Source: an uncultured Ruminococcus sp. (lineage in GTDB: Bacteria > Bacillota > Clostridia > Oscillospirales > Acutalibacteraceae). From it: DNA of 57,197 nucleotides. The notes beneath the pieces are model-generated. The model made no database searches, was not told the origin of the DNA, and saw nothing but the letters and a program-made list of their open reading frames with translations. A program made the position numbers and the translations under genes. Positions 51,227 to 57,197 of this stretch are shown here, piece by piece (position 1 is the stretch's first letter; each line of letters opens with the position of its first letter). Location of the stretch: positions 1-57,197 of the forward strand of contig CACYFH010000006.1 in the NCBI GenBank assembly GCA_902773635.1, given 5' to 3'.

Positions 51227-52159
51227 ATGGTTTATCAAGCTATCACGGATTATATCCCGCGTGCGGACGGTACGGCGGTCGCGCTGGGCTGCTTTGACGG
51301 CGTGCACCGCGGGCACCGGGCGGTTTTGAAGAAATGCGCGGAGAATCGGGGCGGGCTGCGCTCCGTCGCGCTGACCTTCGCGGAGAATCCCGCCGCGGCG
51401 CTGGGGAAGGACTGTCCGCCGACGCTGACCGACAACGCCCGCAAGGCGGCGCTGATGAAGGAGGTCGGGATCGGGGACGTGATCTTCGCGGATTTCTCCG
51501 CTCTCAGAGCGCTCAGCCCGGAGGAATTCGTGCGGGATATCCTGAGGGACAGGCTGAACGCGAAAAGCATCTTCTGCGGGTTCAACTACCGCTTCGGAAA
51601 GAACGGCGCGGGCGACACGGAGAAGCTCCGGGAGCTTTGCGCGCGGTACGGGATGGAGACGGAGATCGTCGCGCCCGTGTATGTTGACGGTGATGCGGCT
51701 TCCTCGACACGCATCCGCGAGCTGATCGCGGCGGGTGAGATCGAGAGAGCGAACGCCCTGCTCGGATATCGGTTCAGCATCGAGGGCGATATCGGGCACG
51801 GAAACCACCTCGGCACGGCGATGGGCTTTCCGACGGTGAATCTGCCGATCGGTGAAGGGATGGCGACGCCGCGCTACGGCGTGTACGCCTCGCGCATGGC
51901 GATCGGCGGACGCGTTTACCGCGGGGCGACGAATATCGGCGTGCACCCGACGGTGGGCGAAAACGCCCGGCCGCTGTGCGAGACCTTCCTGCTGGATTAC
52001 CGGGGCGAGGAGCTTTACGGAAAGCACGCGGTCTGTGAGCTTGTGCAGTTCGTGCGCGGCGAGAGGAAGTTCGGCTCGATGGACGAGCTGGTCGCGCAGG
52101 TGGAGAGGGATTGTGAGAGGATCGCGGCGATAGAGATCGACGCTAAGATGCCGAAATAA
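51227..52159 (+). CDS. ribF: Bifunctional riboflavin kinase / FAD synthetase
   Basis: Converts riboflavin to FMN and FMN to FAD. It has 310 residues from the ATG with GGAG 6 bases upstream. N-terminal adenylyltransferase with LGCFDGVHRGHRAVL (about 20-34) and the STRIREL motif; C-terminal kinase with GHGNHLGTAMGFPTVNLP and YGVYA. No FMN riboswitch is present upstream. Confidence 0.96.
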   Translation: MVYQAITDYIPRADGTAVALGCFDGVHRGHRAVLKKCAENRGGLRSVALTFAENPAAALGKDCPPTLTDNARKAALMKEVGIGDVIFADFSALRALSPEEFVRDILRDRLNAKSIFCGFNYRFGKNGAGDTEKLRELCARYGMETEIVAPVYVDGDAASSTRIRELIAAGEIERANALLGYRFSIEGDIGHGNHLGTAMGFPTVNLPIGEGMATPRYGVYASRMAIGGRVYRGATNIGVHPTVGENARPLCETFLLDYRGEELYGKHAVCELVQFVRGERKFGSMDELVAQVERDCERIAAIEIDAKMPK

Positions 52160-52191
52160 GCGGATCAAAATGGATCTGCTTCGCATCAAAC

Positions 52192-52234
52192 TGATACTAA
52201 ATTTCGGCGGGAGCAAGCCCCCGCCCTACGAAAT
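52192..52234. repeat. TACTAAATTTC hairpin element
   Basis: TACTAAATTTC, GGCGGG-AGCAAGC-CCCGCC, CTACGAAAT. The outer bases resemble the ends of the 99-bp element (TACTAAGTTTCC, CTACGAAATTT), though the arrangement differs. Confidence 0.45.
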
Positions 52235-52265
52235 CAATCAAAGGGCATCGGAGATGCTCTTGCAG

Positions 52266-52294
52266 GAAAAAAGCGCCTCGGGGGAGGCGCTTTT
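52266..52294. terminator. Bidirectional terminator between ribF and yfhO
   Basis: AAAAGCGCCTC-GGGG-GAGGCGCTTTT, with A residues before and T residues after, so it can end transcripts from both convergent genes (yfhO stop at 52306). Confidence 0.9.
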
Positions 52295-52305
52295 GTTGTT
52301 TGCGG

Positions 52306-55293
52306 TTATTCTTCGGGCGCGTCGGGGGCGCTCGTTTTTTCTTTTTTGAATTTGGCGAGGAGCTTCTCGCGGCGGGGGATGAGGAAGATCATGCCGATGA
52401 AGATCAGGATCGCGAGGATGGTGCAGAGCGCGCCGGGGACGAAACCCTCGGGCGTGTAGTGCAGCTCGACGTGGTGGGCGCCTGCGCTGATCGGGAAGGC
52501 GACGAGCGCCTTGCCGACGGGGGTAATCTCCGTTGTCACGCCGTCGACGGTCGCCGTCCAGCCGGGAGAATAGGAGATCGAGGTGTAGAACAAGCCGTCC
52601 TGAGCGGCGGTGACGTCGCCGGAGATCTCGGTATCGGTGACCTTAGTCGCCTTGAGGGTGGACGCGCTCAGTTTATTGTATGCCTGCGTGAAGAGGTCGT
52701 CGTTGAACATCGCGCAGTAGGCGGCGACGGAGGCGTTGGAGCTGTTGCTCATCTGGGCGTGGAGGGTGACCTGATCGCCCTGCTTGACGTTGCCCGCCAT
52801 CATGATGAACGGACGCTTGGTGTAGTAGGAGATGACCTCGTTCCCGTTCACGCGGATAGAGGTGTTGTCAGAGCCGCCGGTGGAGAAGTAGGCGGAGACG
52901 ACGCCGTCGCGCGGAGCGGTGTAGGTGATATCGAGAGAGCCGTTCGTGTCCGTGGAGGAATAGCTGAAGTTGCCGTCGCTGATCGAGGAGAGGTTCGCGC
53001 CCTCGGAGGCGGTCGCGGAGGTGACGGGCATGAACTCGTAGAGGTCGCCCGCGATACCGGTCGCGAGGGTGAACATGCGGTTCTGGTTCGCCATCGGGTG
53101 GAGGGGTGCGGAATCGACGTTAAAGTCCATCAGCTCTCTGTTGACGACGAAGCCCTGGGGCAGATAATACTTGTTGCGCTGGAGCGTGACATTGGAGGAC
53201 TGGAACACCAGCTCGTTGTGGGTGGCGTCGAGGGTCGCGCCGTAGGGAGAGATGATGTACTTCATGTTGAGCATGAGGTTCGTGAAGGGGGAGCTCTCCT
53301 GATAGGTGTAGCGGTTCGAGGCGACCCAGCCGCAGAGACCGAACTTCTCCATATAAGCGGTGACGTCCTTGTTGACGACGGAGTTGAACATGGAGATACC
53401 GTTGATGCCGATGAGGGCGTTATCGTTGAGGGAATGGTACTTGTTGACCTCCGCGTGGGGCAGGTCGATCGTGTCCTTCTCGAGGTCGTTGATCTTCGCG
53501 ACGCAGGCGAGGGTGTCGTCGCCGCCGAGCGGATAGGTGGTCGCGTCGGTGACGCCGTTGAGCTTCACGCCCGCCGCAGAGGAGAAGAGACCCTCCACGA
53601 CCGCGAGGATCAGCAGAAGAACGGAGAGGACGACCTTGGTCATCTGGTGAGAGCCGTTCATTTCCTTGGAGGACATCAGCAGGAGCGCCGCGACGGTCAG
53701 CAGGAAGATCAGGATGGAGACGCAGATGGTGAGCGCGCTGCTCGGTTGACTGCCGTTCTTGCTGACAGCGGCGTTGAGGATCTTGGCGTTGGCGATCACG
53801 AAGATCATCGCGCTCAGCCCGATCACGCCCGCGCCGATCAGCATGGCGGGCCGCGGGATCATATCGCGCAGGGAGTACAGCAGTACCCATGCGGCGAGGA
53901 TCAGCGCAAGCAGTCCCGAAAGGAGGACGGGGTCGGCGTTCGGCGAGCCGCTGAGGATGGGAGAGAGCTTGACGGTGGTGCCGTCATAGTAGCTCGCCGC
54001 GATGCCGAGGTAGACCGCAAAGGCGCAGAGCGCCGCGATCACGGAGATCGGCTTGATCTCGTCGATATACATAAAGACGCGGAACGCCATATAGATGATG
54101 ACGAAGGTGTAGAGGAAGGAGAAGCGGTACGGCAGCATGTTGGGGAAGTGGAAGCCGTGCCAGATATAGTCGAGCTGACGGATCACGAAGCTGAGCATGA
54201 AGAACAGCAGCATGCCGCCGCAGACGAGGCGCTCGCGCACCTTGATCTTCTTGCAGAAGAAGAACAGGATGGCGAGGAAGATCACGATGATGCCGCTGTA
54301 GACGTTCGGGAGACCTTCCTTGGTGGTCGGCTGGACAAAGGCGACGGAGTTCGCGATCGTCTTGCCGATGCCCTCGAGCACGCCGCCGAAATCAGCGGTG
54401 GAGCCGATGTTGATGGAAAAGCCCTGAGGGAAGGTGTTGTCCGAGGAATGGGTGTATTTCAGCGCGAAGAAGGTGGGCAGGGTGAGGATCGCCGACATCA
54501 TCACGGAGAGGATGGAACAGCCCAGCATCTTGAAGAACTGGCGGATCAGATCCTTCCAGCCCTTGTACTCGACGATGACATAGCCGATGGACACTAAAAG
54601 GACAAAGGCGCAGGTGAACAGACCGATGTAGTAGTTCGCTAAGATCGAGAGGGCGAGAGAGATGATGTAGAGCTTGAACTTCCCGTACCGGAGAAGGGCG
54701 AAGGTACCCGCGATCACGAGCGGCAGGAGGGCGATCGTATCCAGCCAGATGACGTTCCAGTAGTAGCCGACGATGAACGCGCACAGAGCGTAGAGGACGC
54801 CGAAGGCGGTGATGGAGACGTCACGGCGCTTGAAGGTGAGCTTGAGGAAGAGGGCGTAGAACAGACCCGCAAAGCCGATCTTCGCGCAGGTGGCGATATA
54901 CAGGAATACGCGCAGGCCCGAGGCGGGGATCAGCACGGAGAGGAAGTTCAGCGGGCTTGCGAGATAATAGGACATCAGGGCGATGTAGTTTGTGCCGCCG
55001 CCGCTCCGCCAAGTCCACAGCAGGCTGCCGCCGGACTGGAGCTTGTCCTGGAAATCCGCCATGAAGGGATAATACTGGTGCCACAGGTCGGTGACGTGGA
55101 TCTGGTTCGTGCCGAAGGGCGCGACGCCTGCCACGGCGAACGCGAGGAACATCAGGCTGAAGGGAATGAAGAACGCGAGGAAGAGGTAGAGCCGGGTGGC
55201 GTTCTTCTCCCAGAATGACGGCTCGACCAGCGTGGTCTGATCCTTTCGCGGAGCCGACGCGCTTTTCGGTTTCTGCTTTGCTTTACTTGACAT
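52306..55293 (-). CDS. yfhO: YfhO-family membrane glycosyltransferase
   Basis: 995-residue polytopic protein. An Asn/Lys-rich start is followed by a first membrane helix (about 33-58), then roughly a dozen more to about residue 540, and a large extracytoplasmic C-terminal part with a last membrane segment near 965-985 and a basic tail. The conserved DLWHQYYPF after the first helix and WTWRSGGGTNY loop are typical of YfhO/GT-C-like proteins. In Bacillus and Listeria such proteins transfer sugars to lipoteichoic acid using undecaprenyl-phosphate sugars from a CsbB-type GT2, with a GtrA-type protein. Both partners are divergent neighbours here. AAAGGAG precedes the ATG. Confidence 0.9.
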   Translation of the reverse strand: MSSKAKQKPKSASAPRKDQTTLVEPSFWEKNATRLYLFLAFFIPFSLMFLAFAVAGVAPFGTNQIHVTDLWHQYYPFMADFQDKLQSGGSLLWTWRSGGGTNYIALMSYYLASPLNFLSVLIPASGLRVFLYIATCAKIGFAGLFYALFLKLTFKRRDVSITAFGVLYALCAFIVGYYWNVIWLDTIALLPLVIAGTFALLRYGKFKLYIISLALSILANYYIGLFTCAFVLLVSIGYVIVEYKGWKDLIRQFFKMLGCSILSVMMSAILTLPTFFALKYTHSSDNTFPQGFSINIGSTADFGGVLEGIGKTIANSVAFVQPTTKEGLPNVYSGIIVIFLAILFFFCKKIKVRERLVCGGMLLFFMLSFVIRQLDYIWHGFHFPNMLPYRFSFLYTFVIIYMAFRVFMYIDEIKPISVIAALCAFAVYLGIAASYYDGTTVKLSPILSGSPNADPVLLSGLLALILAAWVLLYSLRDMIPRPAMLIGAGVIGLSAMIFVIANAKILNAAVSKNGSQPSSALTICVSILIFLLTVAALLLMSSKEMNGSHQMTKVVLSVLLLILAVVEGLFSSAAGVKLNGVTDATTYPLGGDDTLACVAKINDLEKDTIDLPHAEVNKYHSLNDNALIGINGISMFNSVVNKDVTAYMEKFGLCGWVASNRYTYQESSPFTNLMLNMKYIISPYGATLDATHNELVFQSSNVTLQRNKYYLPQGFVVNRELMDFNVDSAPLHPMANQNRMFTLATGIAGDLYEFMPVTSATASEGANLSSISDGNFSYSSTDTNGSLDITYTAPRDGVVSAYFSTGGSDNTSIRVNGNEVISYYTKRPFIMMAGNVKQGDQVTLHAQMSNSSNASVAAYCAMFNDDLFTQAYNKLSASTLKATKVTDTEISGDVTAAQDGLFYTSISYSPGWTATVDGVTTEITPVGKALVAFPISAGAHHVELHYTPEGFVPGALCTILAILIFIGMIFLIPRREKLLAKFKKEKTSAPDAPEE

Positions 55294-55329
55294 AGGATTC
55301 TCCTTTATGAGACTTTGTGTGATCGGGAG

Positions 55330-55352
55330 GTGCGGCGATCCTGCCGCCGCAC
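55330..55352 (-). promoter_or_regulatory. Hairpin in the yfhO leader
   Basis: GTGCGGCG-ATCCTGC-CGCCGCAC, an 8-bp GC-rich perfect stem between the yfhO promoter and its start codon. It is not followed by T residues on the minus strand; mRNA stabilisation or regulation is possible. Confidence 0.5.
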
Positions 55353-55368
55353 ATAAATATACATCTTA

Positions 55369-55397
55369 ATCATACCATTAAATCTGCGTCAGGTAAA
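55369..55397 (-). promoter_or_regulatory. yfhO promoter
   Basis: Minus strand TTTACC (55392-55397), 17-base spacer, TATGAT (55369-55374), about 76 bases before the yfhO start. Confidence 0.65.
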
Positions 55398-55435
55398 CAG
55401 AAAATTGGGATTTCGCGAAAAATTTTTATTTTTCA

Positions 55436-55464
55436 TTTACAGTACCCTTATTATTTGTTATAAT
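55436..55464 (+). promoter_or_regulatory. GT2-gtrA promoter
   Basis: TTTACA (55436-55441), 17-base spacer, TATAAT (55459-55464). It is divergent from the yfhO promoter, with -35 elements about 40 bases apart, so a shared regulator is possible. Confidence 0.75.
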
Positions 55465-55508
55465 AACTATATATGGCTTGATTAACTTCTGCGATCTGTC
55501 CCTTTCAG

Positions 55509-55558
55509 TGAGATTCCCACGTCAGGCGAGCGTAAGCGCCCGCCTTCCTCGGAATGAC
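55509..55558. repeat. GAGATTCCCACGTC...GGAATGAC hairpin element
   Basis: GAGATTCCCAC-GTCAGGCG-AGCGTAAGCGCCCGCC-TTCCTCGGAATGAC; inner GGCG/CGCC stems. It resembles widespread GTCATTCCGAGG...GGAATCTC bacterial repeats and lies in the transcribed leader of the GT2 gene. Confidence 0.6.
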
Positions 55559-55590
55559 TGTGGGACGGGCGCAGGTTTTGAGGTGAGAAT

Positions 55591-56532
55591 ATGAAGCTGA
55601 TCGATATCGTCGTCCCCTGCTATAATGAGGAGGAGGTCCTGCCCCTTTTCATTGAGGAGACGAACAAGGTCATCGCGACGATCCCCGATTATGACTTCCG
55701 CTATATTTTTGTCAACGACGGCTCCAAGGACGGCACCCTGCGGGTGCTCCGGGAGCTTGCGGCGACCTATGACAACGCGAAATACATTTCCTTCTCCCGC
55801 AATTTCGGCAAGGAGTCCGCGATGTACGCGGGGCTGGAGAACTCCACCGGCGATTATGTGATCGTCATGGACGCCGATCTGCAGCATCCGCCGAAGATGT
55901 TCCCGCAGATGATCGCGGGCGTGGAGGAGGGCAACGACTGCTGTGCGCTTTACCGCGCGAAGCAGAAGGGTGAGAACCCCGTCCGCCAGCTGATCTCCAA
56001 GATGTTTTTCGGTTTCCAGAACAAGATCTCCGACGTGAAGATGCCCGACGGCGCGGTGGATTACCGCATCATGTCGCGGCAGATGGTGGACAGCATCGTC
56101 AGCCTGTGTGAGAAGCAGCGCTTCTCGAAGGGTCTGTTCTGCTGGGTCGGCTATCAGACGAAGTGGATCGAATATGAGAACGTGGAGCGCACCGTCGGCA
56201 CGACGAAATGGAGCTTCTGGAGCCTGTTCAAGTATGCGCTGGACGGCATCACGAGCTTCTCCGTCACGCCGCTGCGGTTCATCGCGGTGCTGGGCTTCAT
56301 CATTTCCTTCCTCGCGTTCGTTTGGATCATCATTACCCTGATCCAGACGCTGATCATGGGTATCGACGTGCCCGGTTACGTCACGACTCTGTGCGCGGTG
56401 CTGTTCATGGGCGGTATCATCGAGATCTCCGTCGGTGTGCTGGGCGAGTATATCGGTCGTATCTATATTGAAAGCAAGGGCAGACCGATCTATATCGCAA
56501 AGGAAACGAACTTAGAGAAGAAGGACAAGTAA
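55591..56532 (+). CDS. GT2 family glycosyltransferase (CsbB/GtrB-like)
   Basis: 313 residues. N-terminal GT-A domain starting IDIVVPCYNEEEVLP, with the metal-binding DxD at Asp94-Ala-Asp96 (VMDADLQHPP) and GTTKWSF; two C-terminal membrane helices (about 230-255 and 265-290). It is expected to load a sugar onto undecaprenyl phosphate on the cytoplasmic face. GAGGTGAG lies before the ATG. It is two bases from the gtrA-like gene. The sugar is not predictable. Confidence 0.9.
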   Translation: MKLIDIVVPCYNEEEVLPLFIEETNKVIATIPDYDFRYIFVNDGSKDGTLRVLRELAATYDNAKYISFSRNFGKESAMYAGLENSTGDYVIVMDADLQHPPKMFPQMIAGVEEGNDCCALYRAKQKGENPVRQLISKMFFGFQNKISDVKMPDGAVDYRIMSRQMVDSIVSLCEKQRFSKGLFCWVGYQTKWIEYENVERTVGTTKWSFWSLFKYALDGITSFSVTPLRFIAVLGFIISFLAFVWIIITLIQTLIMGIDVPGYVTTLCAVLFMGGIIEISVGVLGEYIGRIYIESKGRPIYIAKETNLEKKDK

Positions 56533-56534
56533 GC

Positions 56535-57047
56535 ATGGACAAGATAAAAGCGTTATTCGTTAAATATAAGGAGATCATCATGTACATCATCTTCGGCGTG
56601 CTGACCACGCTGGTGAACTGGGTGGTGTACACGGTGCTGATCAAGATTTTCGGCGGCGCGGCTGAGAGCGAGACGGTGATGTTCGCGCTCTTCGGCAAGG
56701 ATATCACGATGAAGATCTTCTACATCTTTATCGCGAACTTTGTCGCGTGGGTCGCGGGCGTGGTGTTCGCCTTCGTGACCAACAAGATCTGGGTGTTCGA
56801 GTCGAAGTCCTGGCGGTTCGGGCTGGTGATGAAGGAGCTGTGGCTGTTCGTCGCGGCGCGACTGCTCACCGGCGTGCTGGAATGGTTCGGCGTACCGGCG
56901 CTGGTGGCGGCGGGCTTGGATCAGCCGCTGTTCGGTATCGACGGCTTTCTCGCGAAGGTGATCGTGAGCGTGATCGTCGTGATTTTGAATTATGTGTTTT
57001 CCAAGCTGATCATTTTCAGGAAGAAAAAGGATCAGACAGAGGGATAG
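56535..57047 (+). CDS. GtrA-family membrane protein (GtcA-like)
   Basis: 170 residues with four membrane segments (about 11-33, 52-75, 95-118, 133-158) and the family features MYIIFGVLTTLVNW and FVTNKIWVFESK. GtrA/GtcA proteins are thought to flip or assist undecaprenyl-phosphate sugars for wall polymer or LTA glycosylation. It follows the GT2 gene with a 2-base gap. Confidence 0.9.
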   Translation: MDKIKALFVKYKEIIMYIIFGVLTTLVNWVVYTVLIKIFGGAAESETVMFALFGKDITMKIFYIFIANFVAWVAGVVFAFVTNKIWVFESKSWRFGLVMKELWLFVAARLLTGVLEWFGVPALVAAGLDQPLFGIDGFLAKVIVSVIVVILNYVFSKLIIFRKKKDQTEG

Positions 57048-57072
57048 GGTGACTGTAGATATCCGAACCATG

Positions 57073-57178
57073 GTTTTGACGGGCATATTTTCGCCTGTCC
57101 ATTGTTAAAATCCTCGCGAACCCGTCAGGGTTCGCTGTGGTTTTGCCGCGGTCAGACAAAAATCTGCTCCGTCAAAAC
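57073..57178. repeat. Structured element with GTTTTGACGG terminal inverted repeats
   Basis: GTTTTGACGG (57073-57082) and CCGTCAAAAC (57169-57178) could close a structure containing GCGAACCC-GTCA-GGGTTCGC (57116-57135) and CAGA-CAAAAA-TCTG. It has no ORF, lies just after the gtrA stop, and has no second copy in the window. It is either a small MITE-like element or a structured RNA. The last bases to 57197 show nothing further. Confidence 0.45.
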
Positions 57179-57197
57179 TCCGAAGGACTGAAAATGA

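Noticed and set aside
52300..54597. 765-codon plus-strand frame antisense to yfhO
   Set aside because: Composition is extremely rich in Glu, Asp, Arg, Gly and Val with no domain, typical of the frame opposite a GC-rich gene; yfhO on the other strand has clear membrane segments and a ribosome site.

Overview
The window is the chromosomal replication-origin region of a low-to-mid GC, anaerobic Firmicute, most likely a Clostridia member of the Ruminococcus/Oscillospiraceae type. The reasons are the canonical divergent origin gene order, Firmicute-style strand bias, two parS sites next to parA/parB and a second ParB (Noc-like), three secreted dockerin proteins, an [FeFe]-hydrogenase maturase (HydE), and many short intergenic repeats of the kind common in gut Clostridia. 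The genus is an inference from gene content; no rRNA gene is present.

Left arm (about 0-11.7 kb, minus strand, transcribed away from oriC): rpmH, rnpA, yidD, yidC, jag/khpB, mnmE, mnmG, rsmG, a noc-like parB, then parA, parB and serS. The genes cover tRNA wobble modification, membrane protein insertion, RNase P and chromosome segregation. Origin (11.7-13.9 kb): the rpmH and dnaA promoters face away from each other. A recognisable Bacillus-type basal unwinding system (degenerate DnaA boxes, GC tract, five DnaA-trios, AT-rich DNA) lies between dnaA and dnaN, beside three tandem copies of a 51-bp repeat. Right arm, first block (13.9-22.6 kb, plus strand): dnaN, yaaA, recF, remB, two small zinc-ribbon membrane proteins, gyrB, gyrA.

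Right arm, second block (22.7-36.1 kb): cell division and shape genes: a long ZapA-like protein, a U32 peptidase-family protein, dut, then mreB, two tandem dockerin proteins, mreC, mreD, PBP2, a MinD-like ATPase and methylglyoxal synthase. The dockerin genes interrupt the usual mreB-mreC linkage. 36.2-39.7 kb is a minus-strand patch with a two-component system and a third dockerin protein. 39.9-48.1 kb holds hydE, tcdA, a YqzL-like small ORF overlapping recO, mutS2, a C39-like lipoprotein, a flavin-binding protein and era. 48.1-48.8 kb is a gene-free repeat island. The window ends with asnB (with a long acidic tail), ribF, and a divergent yfhO / GT2-gtrA set that looks like a three-component cell-envelope glycosylation system.

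The most unusual feature is the density of intergenic repeats. There are at least four classes: heptamer arrays (GTTAGTG/GTCAGTG and relatives) packed between stop codons and the next ribosome binding site; hairpin elements of the CCTTCCCCTCGGGG type; GTCATTGC...GGCAATC elements; and a 99-bp element present as a perfect inverted pair about 48 kb apart around the origin, with a 59-bp third copy. No prophage, insertion sequence transposase, CRISPR array, tRNA or rRNA gene was seen.
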